A DNA stretch of 64,000 bases, from NCBI GenBank assembly GCA_007644065.1, contig VJWN01000006.1:124001-188000 (forward strand), in the 5' to 3' direction. Shown here piece after piece: positions 10,970 to 22,841 of the stretch. The stretch's first letter is position 1. Each line of letters begins with the position of its first letter. The position numbers and the translations under genes were made by a program. This DNA is from Margaritispora aquatica (taxonomy: Eukaryota; Ascomycota; Leotiomycetes; Helotiales; Discinellaceae). A model generated the notes under the pieces. The model was not told the DNA's origin. It saw only the letters and a list, made by a program, of their open reading frames with translations, and made no database searches.

Positions 10970-12919
10970 ATGACTTTGGTCCATGAGAAACAGAGCAACA
11001 GGTCGGGGAAGCCACACCCATATCTTCATGGCAACTTTGCTCCAATTCACAGAGTCCAACCTCTCACACCGTGTGTGTACACCGGCACCATACCGCAGGA
11101 GTTTGCTGGAGGAGAGTACGTTCGAAATGGTGGAAATCCAGTGACGAACGAAGATTTGGGACGAGATGCACACTGGTTTGACGGAGATGGAATGCTGAGT
11201 GGAGTTGCATTTCGAAGGAAAGACGATGGCTCATTGCAACCAGAATTCGTGAACCAGTATCTGTTGACAGATGCATACCTCTCAACCGTCTCGACCTCGC
11301 AGCTCCGACTCCCAATTCTGCCAAGCATAGCAACACTGGTCAACCCAGCTTCAAGCTTGCTACTCATAATACTCCGGATCTTCCGTACAATCTTCCTCGT
11401 TATCCTGTCGAACCTGCCAGGTTCCCAACAGGTTATCAAGAAGATCAGTGTTGCAAACACCGGCATTCTATACCACGATGGCAGAGCTTTGGCCACTTGT
11501 GAGAGTGGGCCACCTCTGCGAGTATCTCTTCCTGGATTGGAGACAGTAGGATGGTTTGATGGCAGTAAAGCTGAGGGAGAGCCTGCTACAGAAGAGCCAT
11601 CTCGAGATGTCTTTGGAGGAGACGGTGTACTCAGCTTCATGAAGGAATGGACCACGGCACATCCACGAATCGATCCACGTACCAATGATTTGATTTTGTT
11701 TCATTCGACTTTTTTGGCACCTTTTGTATACTATTCGATTATACCTAGCACGCAAAATTCGTCTCTTTCTACAGCACCCCGATTAGCGAATGCACCAATC
11801 ACCGGAATCACATCTGCAAAGATGATGCATGATTTTGGAGTTTCTTTCACACATACTGTAATTATGGATCTTCCACTTTCACTAGATCCAAGAAATCTTG
11901 CTCGTAATGAGCCTGTTGTTTCGTACGATCCATCAGGAAAATCCAGGTTTGGCGTTTTTCCGCGATGGAATCCAGAGGCGGTTAGGTGGTTCGAGACCAA
12001 TCCTTGCTGTATCTTTCACACGGCGAATACATGGGACGAGATATTGGACTCGGAGACGACAGCGGTCAATATGCTGGCATGTCGTTTGACAAGCGCATCA
12101 CTGGTATTCAGTGCTGGAGATGTGGCAGCACCAATCCCCAAGCCAGTGACATCTCCATGCTATCCCGCAGAGGAAGAACAATGTCGACTGTACTATTACC
12201 GCTTCTCTCTGTCTGGGAAGAAAAAAGAAATTACCCACCAGTTTGCGCTCAGTGCCATTCCCTTCGAGTTTCCATCACTCAGAGATGACAAGTCCATGAG
12301 TGAAACAAGGTACATTTATGGCTGTTCCGTCTCTGATAGCACGTTTGGAGCTGCTCTGGGTCGTGCAGTCAAGATCGACTCGCTTGTCAAAGTGGATACC
12401 ACTGCACTCATTGAGCGTGCAAACCTCTCACCCCCAACACCTATCTCAGGTTGTATCGACAATCGAACAGTGGCACAAATTCTCCGTTCGACAGATCTAA
12501 ACGATCCGATCAAGATCTTCAAACTCCCGACAGGCTTCTATGCCCAAGAATCAAGGTTCGTGCCACGCGCCAACGGCAAATCTGAAGATGATGGGTGGAT
12601 CATGTCCTACGTCTTTGACGAGAGCCAGCTTGATGGGAACGGGAACGCAGGCCCAGGCGCGCAAAGCGAGCTTTGGATTATCGATGCCAATCAGATGAAG
12701 GAGGTTGTTTGTCGAGTCAAATTGCCACAACGGGTGCCATACGGTCTTCACGGGAACTGGTTCAGCGAGGAAGAGATCCTCAGTCAGAGACCTATCGAGA
12801 CGATTCGACATCTCCCTGTCCCAAGATCCAAGCTTGCAGATGGCATGCAGACCGAGCAGAGCATCTGGATGGATTTCTGGCTAGTTGTTCGAGGCTGGAT
12901 GCTTAATTTTGTAGGCTGA
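10970..12919 (+). CDS. carX: Carotenoid cleavage oxygenase, retinal-forming (CarX type)
   Basis: Intronless, 649 aa, within the range of fungal CarX proteins. Family role: non-haem Fe(II) dioxygenase that splits beta-carotene (and related carotenoids) centrally into retinal. The N terminus has the conserved VRNGGNP and HWFDGDGMLSGV blocks, then LPGSQQ, HDGRALATCESGPP and SFMKEWTTAHP. The iron-binding histidines expected in seven-bladed-propeller oxygenases are visible in the blocks AHPRID, KMMHDFG, CCIFHTANTWDE and YGLHGNWF (last one about residue 605). The similarity pattern is closer to CarX than to the torulene-cleaving CarT/CAO-2 group, although the two families are related and the assignment is from memory. 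It is transcribed away from carRA. Confidence 0.92.
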   Translation: MTLVHEKQSNRSGKPHPYLHGNFAPIHRVQPLTPCVYTGTIPQEFAGGEYVRNGGNPVTNEDLGRDAHWFDGDGMLSGVAFRRKDDGSLQPEFVNQYLLTDAYLSTVSTSQLRLPILPSIATLVNPASSLLLIILRIFRTIFLVILSNLPGSQQVIKKISVANTGILYHDGRALATCESGPPLRVSLPGLETVGWFDGSKAEGEPATEEPSRDVFGGDGVLSFMKEWTTAHPRIDPRTNDLILFHSTFLAPFVYYSIIPSTQNSSLSTAPRLANAPITGITSAKMMHDFGVSFTHTVIMDLPLSLDPRNLARNEPVVSYDPSGKSRFGVFPRWNPEAVRWFETNPCCIFHTANTWDEILDSETTAVNMLACRLTSASLVFSAGDVAAPIPKPVTSPCYPAEEEQCRLYYYRFSLSGKKKEITHQFALSAIPFEFPSLRDDKSMSETRYIYGCSVSDSTFGAALGRAVKIDSLVKVDTTALIERANLSPPTPISGCIDNRTVAQILRSTDLNDPIKIFKLPTGFYAQESRFVPRANGKSEDDGWIMSYVFDESQLDGNGNAGPGAQSELWIIDANQMKEVVCRVKLPQRVPYGLHGNWFSEEEILSQRPIETIRHLPVPRSKLADGMQTEQSIWMDFWLVVRGWMLNFVG

Positions 12920-14120
12920 TGAAATGACTGCATTTTGATAATGACCGAATGACTCTACTGTGTATATGGATATCTTTTCGGCATTGCAAGGAGTTCATCT
13001 GGCATTTCCTTTTTGTAGCATACCCAGTCTTGTATCAATTTGGAACTGGGCATTGAGCCGTGATGGAATCTAAAAGGATTTGTATATATCGATTTAATGG
13101 CAATGTGCCAACAATAATGACAATGATATTTATGGATTTGGAACTGACTTCGACATGAGTAGTGAGTGAGGTATCTTGAAGTGTGGTGTTGAGATTCATC
13201 AGTTGTGGTAAGAGTGAACTTGGTCGGGAAAGTGGGGCATAATCCTGTTGCACTATTGGTCAAGCACTGTAATGCTCGACAACCTTTGAGCGAAACCTAG
13301 ACACAGGTAATTTTTTATTAGCTGTCGAAGCTGCCAACTACACTCACAATTCGTATCTCAAAAAGACATCTTCATACTATGATTTATGGCTACGATACGA
13401 TAGGTAAACATGTCATCACAAAATCTATTTCTCTGGTTATCCGCGGACGCAATTTCATTCTTTCTATCTCTTAGATTTTTTCCCTTCAGTCGTGTCGAGG
13501 TATTGTCGTCGATGACAAGTATTCCAGCGTACCAGTCAAGCTCGGTGGATAGCAAGTGCTGGTCCTGGATGTGCTGATGTTAATTGGTAAAGGTATTATG
13601 GTCGACTTCTGCGGTCTGTATGCCACGTATTTCCTCGCATCAAGGTGCAATACCTGGGGCTTATTGACTACTCTTCGGAGGTATAGGAGTTGGTCACATT
13701 CGAACTCGTTCAATCTATGATATCGCGACCGCTGGGAATATCGAGAATACTGGGCGTATTCGTTCATGTCAAGGGGGTTGCAACTGCTTAACATCAGAAA
13801 TCAAAGCCGCCATGTGTTGGTGAGAGATTTAGCAGCATTACAAAAATCCGGATGGAGAACAGAGCAATCTGTACATCATTTCAATATGCGGAACAAAGTT
13901 TACACATCAGAATCTCGTTCAAAGTGTTTTTTGCGAGTCAAACAAACCACGGGAGAAGACATTCGAAGGTAGCCTTGGGGGCTGAGACAACAAACTAGGA
14001 TCATGCAGCCTGCAGCCTTCTGTATATCTTCTACCAGGCCTGGTATTCTTTTTGTGTATTGTCTGCAAAGGTCAACAAGAAGAAGATATTGAAAGCTATC
14101 ATACTAAACGCCATTCCAAA
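12920..14120. other. 1.2 kb intergenic, no gene recognised
   Basis: Lies between the carX stop and the start of the U-box-like gene. Open frames are short and do not resemble known proteins. Confidence 0.5.
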
Positions 14121-15539
14121 ATGGTGTCCTACGGTTACGGAAGCTCATCGGCGCCAATGCCAGAAGTCGACATGTCCTTTCTTAACGAACTTTACGAAGA
14201 AATCGAACGAAACCCTCCTGCTCTAGAAGCCAGAAAGATCCTGATTCAGCAATATATGGAGGTTGAATGGTTCGATGCAGCCGCCGGAGCTATACAAGAA
14301 CTATTGAACCTTGAACCATTCGACGAGGAAGCGATGATATGGTCAGAGGTTATCTCCATGAACGAGAAAGAAGCCGCAGCCCAAAAACCAACACCAACAC
14401 CAACACCAACGCCAATACCAAAGACGCAGCCGGTATATACGCCCATACCCAAGGTTCACTTGAGCAAGGACTTGGAGAAAGCGAAGAGTGAACTAGAAAC
14501 GGGATATATTGCACTTCGCTTACAGTCCGAGAAGCTGCTGAGAGAAACACGTCTTATTCGCGATCTCGCCAACATGAGTGATGATCCCGTGGGAAAAGGC
14601 AAAGCAGCATGGTCGTTCTTTTCACTACCCGAGAAGAAAGAGAGTCCTTTTTCGGCACGGTTCGAGAATCACATTGTCAATCTGACAGCGATATCAAAAG
14701 GAAGAATCAGTTCTGTGGTTCGTGTCCGCCAACCAGGTAGTGCGCGAGCAGTGGCACGAGAAATGGAAGGTAGCCCTCACAAAGCTGTAGATGTTGCAAT
14801 TGCAGATCTGGACAGCATGGCTCGATGGATGCGATCTACGAATTCCTCAATTTCTGGAGATGAGCTTCGTGATGTTTTGGTCAGGAGAGTTCAAGCTCTA
14901 AGTTCTACACTCCCTGAGGATAAGAGAATGCATGCGACAACTGCTTTGATGCACGCTGAGCATGAGATTTTACATCGCAAATACCTCTGCGACGAGACGA
15001 TGCTTGGAGATCCCATCGCCGATATTCCGCGGCCCCGGTTCTGGGTTACAGAAGACGGGTATCCTTGGGACATGGAAGAATTAGCCCAAGCAATTACCAG
15101 TAATGGGGGAGTGATGCGAAATCCAATGTCACGTCAAATGTTCACGCCAAACGACATCCGAGCAATTGTTGCACATCCACTGGGCAAATCCCTAGCAGCC
15201 CTTGAAATGGAGCAAAAGAATCTATCCAAAGGTGTGCGTCCAAAAACAATTGACGAGATTGAAAAGATGGCTACAATACTACTCGCCGATATGAGCGAAG
15301 ATGCACTAGAAAGTCGCAAATGTGTGGATGCATTTCTTGGGTATGCTGCAACACTTCCTGCGAATGAACAGAAGGCCTTGGATGAAATGAAGGTGCCTGC
15401 ACGAGACTCTCAGACTGGTCAAGGATTTGACACGGCAATAGGAGAGGCTGTACGTGACGCAGCAGGCAACCGCGTTTGCTTTCACAAGACTGGCGATTTT
15501 CTGAGGCAGGCTGCAAGCCATCTTCGACAAAAACGATAA
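14121..15539 (+). CDS. Conserved-looking protein with TPR-like N terminus and U-box-like element, function unknown
   Basis: Single-exon frame of 472 aa starting at a Met in a good context (CAAAATGG); an in-frame extension of 23 codons upstream looks non-coding. Residues about 29-70 form a helical pair resembling a TPR (EARKILIQQYMEVEWFDAA then AIQELLNLEPFDEEA). A Pro-Thr run (about 93-103) and a predicted coiled coil follow. Residues about 305-355 carry a W-x2-E-E-L-A...G-x-V-M-R-N-P-M-S-R...F-x8-I-x3-H-P-x-G pattern that resembles a U-box fold without the usual E2-contact sequence. I recognise no catalytic residues. The PARP-like gene lies 0.67 kb downstream on the same strand; whether they are functionally linked is unknown. 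Role in ubiquitin signalling is only a guess. Confidence 0.7.
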   Translation: MVSYGYGSSSAPMPEVDMSFLNELYEEIERNPPALEARKILIQQYMEVEWFDAAAGAIQELLNLEPFDEEAMIWSEVISMNEKEAAAQKPTPTPTPTPIPKTQPVYTPIPKVHLSKDLEKAKSELETGYIALRLQSEKLLRETRLIRDLANMSDDPVGKGKAAWSFFSLPEKKESPFSARFENHIVNLTAISKGRISSVVRVRQPGSARAVAREMEGSPHKAVDVAIADLDSMARWMRSTNSSISGDELRDVLVRRVQALSSTLPEDKRMHATTALMHAEHEILHRKYLCDETMLGDPIADIPRPRFWVTEDGYPWDMEELAQAITSNGGVMRNPMSRQMFTPNDIRAIVAHPLGKSLAALEMEQKNLSKGVRPKTIDEIEKMATILLADMSEDALESRKCVDAFLGYAATLPANEQKALDEMKVPARDSQTGQGFDTAIGEAVRDAAGNRVCFHKTGDFLRQAASHLRQKR

Positions 15540-16205
15540 TGTGCAGTGGGAGGAATATTGATTGGTATGCACGGACGCGTTTGTATGGGGAGTCGTATCG
15601 ACATGATAAGACAGTGTGCCTAATATTAGGCAGTTTCAGTGAACCAGTACCATCCTCGAAATACTCGCTGTCTGGTATTTCTCAGTGAGTCAAGTAACGG
15701 GGAAAACTTACAAACATGTTCCAGTCATTATTATAGAAGGTCTCATTGTTTTGGTAGATGCTCCATTGAGTTATTGGTTAGAGTGGAGGACTGCATCAAA
15801 CACTGGCTGTTGACCACCAACGAATAATGCTTCCCCACGCTCGAATGCCACTCGCTTCTCAAATCACCCATGTCAGGCTTTCAAAAATGGTGGAATGCGA
15901 GCCATCGGTGAGTCTGAAAACTTCCTTGGCACAGCCTGAAAGCCTTACGGCTGTGTCCACAGCCATTGGATGGCTACAGCCGATAGCAATGCTCATGCTG
16001 CTGGAACTAGCGAGAGCCTCATCAACGTCCAGCACCTCTTATTTTCTTCTCATAATGTTTGAAGGAAATGATCTCATGGTATCTTGGTGCTATCCTGTCC
16101 TTCATTACTCTATTCTTGTATAGCACTTCTCCTCTAAGAGGTGTAACTCTCACTTATGTTGCGTTTCTTACTATACTACTCCTGATGGATCGCAGGTTCA
16201 GCCTC
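15540..16205. other. Gap between U-box-like gene and PARP-like gene
   Basis: 666 nt. An open frame upstream of the chosen PARP-like start extends through 16,059 with two hydrophobic stretches; I treat it as 5' UTR or intron because it is unlike the rest of the protein, but a longer N terminus cannot be excluded. Confidence 0.4.
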
Positions 16206-19200
16206 ATGTCCTCGCCCGACAAGGCTCTGGGAGGTGCTTCACCATTTTTACATCGGAATGCTTCGAAGCTCACGTTGAGTGGGTTCTTTGGCAGGGGGAA
16301 AGGAGATACTTGGCATCGACAAATAGCTTTAACGGCCACGGACCACAACCCCGTTAACCTTAACAACAACATCAATCTGAACTTCCCATGGAATCAGCTT
16401 CAGCAACATACTGAGTCGACACTCAGCAAAAAAGGACCACTTACTCAGGACCAAAAGGATGAGTTCTTGGCATCTCTAATTCGGAAATCAGGACTGAAGG
16501 ATGTTGCAATTGCTGCATGCGGTCATGAATTATCTGTGCAAGCTATGAGAGGACTGCTGTGCAATGAGCTTCACGTCTCTCCACAAAGCGATAGCCACCA
16601 ACTTATCCCATATCTCAGAACGGTATTAGTAGCCAGTCATGTCAGCTCAGCCATCAACACATGGGAGGTCCAGTGTGCGCAACTACTGTTATCTCTCTAC
16701 GCCAGCTCGCCGATCCTGAACTTGGCTGCAACAGTCCAAACACTACTAGCTGGTTTCCCACCAGACAATCTATTATACCTTCACGTCTTAGAGTTAGCTC
16801 AGAAAGCTCTCTTGGTTTTCGTGGCCGATCTGAAGCTGCTGGAAGATAACTGCAAATGGACTCTAGCTCGATCAGCGGTGCAATGGCTCTCGATGCTTAC
16901 GGAATTCCATGATGTCCCGAACGAGGTTCTAGGGTTGTTGCATGAGGTATTCCCGCAGTGGCGGGCGTGGTCGATCTGGAAACCAGACACAGACAGGATC
17001 GTCAAATGGGAGCTCTTCGCCGACGTGCAGAGAAATATCCTCGCAAGGCTCCTGGCTCTCGAGGGTCCTGATTTCCTACAGTCCTCATATGCCTCGCTAC
17101 GAGAGGCTGAGTCAAGACGAGGACTTGAGGGGCCAACCCAAGTGCCGAGAGTGTCTACTGTGTTTGAGCTCAGCGCTGTTCCTTTGGCTGAGATCGATGC
17201 TTTGGTGGACAGACTTCTCAAGGTGGTGGATGCTGTCTGCATCAGTTGCCCGTTTAATACGCCTCTACTTGCTTATTTCTGTATCGGAAAGGGAATTACG
17301 AACCAACCGCTTGAACTACTGGAATGCTTGAATTCTTTGGCTGATTCTTCTATAAGTGTAAGTCAATATACCGATTCCTCGATTATCTAAAAGTTTTCCC
17401 TATTCGATTTTTGAATCTTCGAAGCATGTTTACCTGTTTCCAGCACTAACTTGTGATGCCTAGACAACTGTCGCTCAAATATTTAAAGTCCGCAATGAGA
17501 CCGAAGACATGCGAGTCACTGCAACATCGCAATTGTTGCCATTCATCAGTACAGCACGATGCCGAGATCTTAGACTTATTTGTGCGCCGCATATCTCCAT
17601 GATAATTAATGGTGAGCTATCGAGGAGAAAGAAAGCACTCGAGAATCAACTACAGCCGCGTCACAGAGCTGTTGGCAACCCCCCTTGGACTGGAGCCGAA
17701 ATAAAACTGCAAAACTATGTTGCAAGTTTAGCTACGGCAGACTGGCTATTACCTCTGATCAAGTATGACGGCTTGGCAGAGCTATTGGAGGAATGGCCAT
17801 CGGTTGATGATCTCAAACACCTACATTCTATTCGGATCGCTGCCCAAAATTCCGCAGTCGGCCTTCGAGTTCCATTACTTGCCATGATAGACGGATATTA
17901 CATGGAGCACCTGGTCAAGCGAGGTACGCTGGACGAAGAAACTAGAATGATCGCCAAGTCTCTCATCCATCTCTGGAGTCAGACCCCGGACTGGAACCGA
18001 CGTGGTCTTGCCCTTTTAGTCGCCGAAGGTCAAAACATCATCAAGGCCTCGAACAGGCGCCAGTTCATAGCACACATACCAGACCTCAACATGGCAACTA
18101 TTACTCGCATTCATACTGTGGTGACTACATATCATGAGTCTGGAGATGCAGCATCGTCGGCGTGTATAGATTTAGCTGCATTACTTGCTGATGCACAGAC
18201 ACCTGATATGTTGACTTGTTGGCGCCCTGTGTTATATAATATGGCTGCTGAAAGGGGTTTCGTACTGGTCGATTATGCTCTGGGTAAATTCAAAGTTGAT
18301 GAATGGATTCGGTTTTTACGAAATGTTCGCGTTGCTCTAGGAGGCCAGCTATTCATGTACGATGGAACTGGCACTTCTGTACTCAGTCCCGAAATACATA
18401 GATGGGCACAACGACTTAACTCACATCTCCCTACGATCACCATCCTGGAAAATGATATTACGCTTGGTACAGCGAGACAATGTTTGATGTTTGGCGGTGA
18501 TACAGAAATTCAACATAATCTCGAACAAATCCTGAGCATCTTATCCTTCGACATGAAAAGCCACAATCAGTCAGTGATGTATGCTGTCGTGCCTCATCTG
18601 AAAGCGAAAGGCGAAAATTCTTCGGAGGTTCTTGCTGTCCTGGATGCCCTGGTACATGTCTCGCAAGTAGGTGTCGATGCTTGTTTGCAGCTCATCGATT
18701 ATAATCGGAACAACCCACCAGAAGTGTCGGAAGTTATACTAGCTGGCTGGCTTGCAGCAGCGGATATGAATCAATTTGATGAGAAGGCATTGGAAGAGAT
18801 GGCTATTCTCCTTGGAGTGCGGGCTGGCATCAGGAATAGCTGGGATGAGGACGGTCTCAAGGTTGTTGCCGACTATCTTGATGCACAGTATGCGCTCATT
18901 CACGCTGAAGCCGAACGGCTCGACGCCTTGCGCGTAGCACTTAAAGCTGCGGATCCAGTCGGTACTTCTATCCTCCTTGCTGAACTTGATGTCGAGGATG
19001 TTTCGCAATTAGAGGCCGCACTTTCGGATCTACCACCTGAGCTTTTGAACGCTGTAGAGAAGGTCGGAGAGCGCGAAGTCGAGATGCTGTTCCCTCTAAC
19101 CCATCTCACTCCACTTCAACGTAAAGCTATTGGTGTTGAAGGTGCCCAGAGCTTACTGCTGAGGTTAATGGTAGGTGGTGATGGCATGCCACCTGGATTC

Positions 19201-20361
19201 TGCATGCACCTCGACACTGAATCAGATGGGAGGCCACAAAATGACACTACATACTTCAGCGCTCACAAGGCAAGTGTGGGTGAGCATAGTCCTTGGATGG
19301 TGTTTGAGGATGAGGGCCATCCTTACCAGCCCATCTGTCACGGGAAGGATATACCTATCAAGTTCCAATGCGCTCGACTTCTCCATCGTCATTTGATTGA
19401 CGGGTTTAAATCACTCGAGGCGATCCATACTCTTCTCACCGACGCCCTTAAAGCGCCAGGCGCGCTATGCATCATCTGTGGCTCCGTCATTGGCTCCAAT
19501 CTCCGCCGATCTACCGTGTGCAAAGCAGTTTATTGCAATTCCACATTTACACAAGCGAGCTTGGATGTCCGTCTCTCAGATATACGTACCGATCCCTTAG
19601 CGATCGACCTCTTCCTCACCGCCGTATTTTCAGCAGCGAAATCAAACAATCTGCTCCTCCTCCCTGGCTGCCCATTCACCAGTACCGCCGTCGTAATCCA
19701 AATCCTCAACAGCCTGCCGTCTATGGCTTCGCTCTCAAAAAGTCGCTACCTCGAAAGCACCATCAACGCGCTCGGCACCCAGGCCCAACAACTCCTCACC
19801 TGGGTCTGCGCTGCTCACAAAGGCTACATAGCTTCGGCGACAGGTCTGCTCAAAATCCCCAGCATGCCACCAGGAACGCACCAATTTGTGCTCGCCAGCG
19901 CGTCACCCGAGAAGGAGTCCGAATTCCTCACACACATCAACCGCGATCCCAACACACGCCTCCTCTTCCACGGCACCACGCCCGACCGGCTGTTCTCGAT
20001 CCTCTGCCAAGGCCTGGCCATCAAATCCAATACCCCTTTGCAGACCCATGGCGCCGCTTCCGGCCCAGGTATCTACATGGCCGAGGACCCGCGCACGTCG
20101 TGGGCGTACACGGGCGTCGGGCAGGCGCAGAGCTGGCCGCAGAGCACGCTGAAGGGCTTCAAAGTCCTCCTTGGGTGCGAGAACGCCGGCCCGAGTGTCG
20201 GCAATGCCAGTATGCATGTTATTAGGGATCCGGGCACGGTGATGGTGCGCTATGTTTTCTTGGTGCCGACAAGCGTGGCACAGTTGCCCGTGAATGTGAA
20301 GACGCATATTGATACGGCAGTTTTGGCAGTTTTTAGGGGCTTGAGGAGTGGTGCTTATTGA
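16206..20361 (+). CDS. PARP6/PARP8-type mono-ADP-ribosyltransferase
   Basis: Exons 16206-17357 and 17464-20361 (106-nt intron, GTAAGT...TAG) give about 1,349 aa. The C-terminal 300 residues match the PARP6/PARP8 catalytic domain: a Cys pattern CIICGS...C-x4-YC (about 1,045-1,075), LLTWV, HQFVLASASPEKE, LLFHGTTPDRLFSIL with H1220, and LQTHGAASGPGIYMAE with Y1255. The third position of the H-Y-E triad, just before the final RYVFLV strand, is not Glu, as expected for enzymes that transfer a single ADP-ribose. The long N-terminal part (about 1,000 aa) is helical with no domain I can name. Acts presumably on proteins using NAD+. Start at MSSPDKA is chosen because the sequence becomes protein-like there; upstream in-frame Mets exist. 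Confidence 0.85.
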
Positions 20362-21594
20362 GAGATTGGGCGGACTTAGATTTGGATTTGGGTTGTAGAT
20401 GAGAGTGAGTTTGTTGATAAGCATGGGAAATGGAAAAGGAGGGATATTTAGAGAGTGGTTTATGATTTTGCTTTGAGCTTTGGAGTCTGGAGTCTGGAGT
20501 CTGGGACTGGGAGCGGTGGAAATTGGAAGTTCGATCACAAGTTGCTGTATTTGGATGGGCATTTGAGTGAGCGAGATGATATTTGGACAAGGACATGACG
20601 ATCAGTCAGAGTTGAATAGTGATGAATAGGGTTGGGTTGGCGGTGAACATACAAACTACATAGCAATTGGATTTATGACGTTCTGGCTGCGATTATCTTT
20701 ACATCATATCGAAAATACAAAGGAGGAGCGGGGTCAGAAGAGGTAGATAACACGGCTTGCATACAATACAATTTTGCATTTTGGTTTTTATATTTAGTTG
20801 CAAAATATTCATTCTACTGTAGTCTTTTAAAGGGTTACAAGCATTCTCTCATTGGGCAGAGTCAGAACGCGGAAAGCGCAGGCCGAGATCTTATTCTTAA
20901 GTGACAGTTTCTTGTAGATGGTTGGGGAGTTGAGTGAAGTCAGATATGAATTAAAGCGTTGAAACACAGTTCCCCCGAGATTCTCTCTTTACTCGAGTAT
21001 GTACTTTTCAACCATCATTAATTCACTTGATCTATACACCCAGTCTTCTCTACAGTTTTGTCGTATAACCACCCGATGTCCCCGAATCAACCAACTGCTC
21101 GCTCGCTTAATTTTCGCCCCTACAGTAAACCCTTACACCAACAGCCCCCGAACCCCAACGGTCTCCAACATGTGGCCTAGATTTGCTACAAGTAGCTATT
21201 TAGACACCAACAATTAATTAAGTTGGAAGCTGTTGGGTTGGTCCCTGGTGGTTTATAATGCGTCCGTTTTGCTGGTGGTGGTTGCAGTCTTGCCTCACTA
21301 TCTTAGGTGTTGGGTTCGAATGTAAAACTGCTGACGGAAGTTGGTTTGTTTGTGAGGCTTTAATTTACTATTTTAGCGATTATGGCGTTTGAACGTTGAA
21401 ATATTGTTCTTTTGGCTCATATTTCCCCAGCCACTTTGTTGGTTTACTTCTCTAGCGTTTCGAAAGTCTGTTCCTACTTCTTTACATCTCGGTGAGACGA
21501 TAAATTATAGCCACCATTTGTCTTTCACTTTGCTAGAAAATGGTCTCAAAAACTCCATATCTTGACGTCGCACATATCTGAGACTGTGTTGAGA
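20362..21594. other. 1.2 kb intergenic, no gene recognised
   Basis: Includes the PARP-like 3' flank with a short GGAGTCT triplication near 20,482-20,502. Open frames are short; antisense frames over the end of the PARP gene are shadows. Confidence 0.5.
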
Positions 21595-22389
21595 ATGTAT
21601 CTTTATACATTGGGTCATCTCCTCCTGATCGCTCTACACCTCAATCGAACAACCTCTCACCCAATCACAACCACAACCGCAAAATCACCTTCACAACAGC
21701 AACCACGAAGTCCTTTTACAAAGAACACACTACAACCTCCTATCTCTCTCACGCCACCAACTTACCATCCAATCGTCCTCCATGAGTCCCCGACAAATGA
21801 ACCACCCCTCACGTGGAACACCATAAAAATCCTTCCCCACATCCTCTCCCACGCTATTCCAGTAAACTACATCACTTCACACCAAACATGCATATCTCTG
21901 ATCCCATCACTGCCATATCTCGTCTCAAAGCTCTCTAGGACCTTGGCCATGGAACACGAAGGTGGAATTTTATTTCCCTCGTCCAGTTCAAGCACACAGC
22001 AAGTTGTCCATCTAGCCGGCATGATCACAGAACAGCGCTACCGCGAGAAATTTGAGCTTGAGCTCTCTGTCACAATATCCCTGCCTTGGGGACTTCCATC
22101 CGAAGCGCAGATGGAGAGAGAGGCCGTCTACAATTGGAGGACCGTGATGAGTGTTGTCGAGGAAACTGCGTTGGAGCTGAATTGGGAGGCGGCAGCGAGT
22201 GGTGAGGGAGGTTTGGGAGATACGTTGGTGCTTGAATTTGAGGTTGAGTTTAAGGGAAAGAGAGAGGAGAATGCACAGAAGGGTAGACAGAGAATGAGCG
22301 TGCATGCTGAGTGGAGGATTTGGGAAGTTCGTGATGGGGAGGCGGCGGCTTGTCGACAGACGTCATCCGGGAGAAAAGGTCTAACCTAG
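21595..22389 (+). CDS. Hypothetical secreted protein
   Basis: Single-exon frame of 264 aa. The first ATG (in GAGAATGTAT) starts a typical signal peptide: short N region, hydrophobic LGHLLLIALHL core, then a polar Thr/Pro/Gln-rich segment. Residues about 75-120 contain short hydrophobic strands; the region about 140-250 alternates Glu-rich strands and helices (KFELELSVTISLPWG, LVLEFEVEFKGKRE). Cysteines are few. No family is recognised. Coding potential is supported by length and by the signal peptide; the C terminus is less certain because a late intron could be missed. Confidence 0.55.
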   Translation: MYLYTLGHLLLIALHLNRTTSHPITTTTAKSPSQQQPRSPFTKNTLQPPISLTPPTYHPIVLHESPTNEPPLTWNTIKILPHILSHAIPVNYITSHQTCISLIPSLPYLVSKLSRTLAMEHEGGILFPSSSSSTQQVVHLAGMITEQRYREKFELELSVTISLPWGLPSEAQMEREAVYNWRTVMSVVEETALELNWEAAASGEGGLGDTLVLEFEVEFKGKREENAQKGRQRMSVHAEWRIWEVRDGEAAACRQTSSGRKGLT

Positions 22390-22841
22390 TCCACTTTATG
22401 AGAAAGACACATAGTTGCTTTATCGTGCGCATGGTTCATTTGTGTCGTCTCTTTAACACAATCATATTTGTTGCTCCAACCATGGTTATCGTTTCTCCAC
22501 CGACGCAGCTTGCTTCTCATGTCAAACAAAAAAGTTTCCACGTAGCTCTTTGATGCCATGTGATACCCGTTGTTTATTGCTCGTTAAACACCAAGTACAA
22601 ATCGACCGGCATCCATAGATAAAAGCTAGAGATATTGCAAAAAATGAAACTGTACGCTTACCTACATACACAAATTCGAGTTCTTAAAAGTGTCAGATAC
22701 TCCCCGTCAGAGATAAGCGAGGAAACAAATGATGAGAGCTCGATATCACCACCGGTTGATCTCAGGACCAAGCATTTATTAATTGACAAGAAAAAAACTT
22801 CAAAAAGATAATTTAGTCAAGGTATTCCTCAACTCGCAGAA
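22390..22841. other. Intergenic, no gene recognised
   Basis: 452 nt between the secreted-protein gene and tRNA-Phe. A run of A's at about 22,802-22,806 (T's on the minus strand) lies just past the tRNA and probably ends its transcription. Confidence 0.5.

Noticed and set aside
11047..11685. Minus-strand 212-aa frame inside carX
   Set aside because: Antisense shadow of a strongly conserved enzyme.
19467..20225. Plus-strand 252-aa alternative frame within the PARP-like gene
   Set aside because: Arg/Pro/His-rich out-of-frame reading of the PARP catalytic exon, which has clear conserved motifs.
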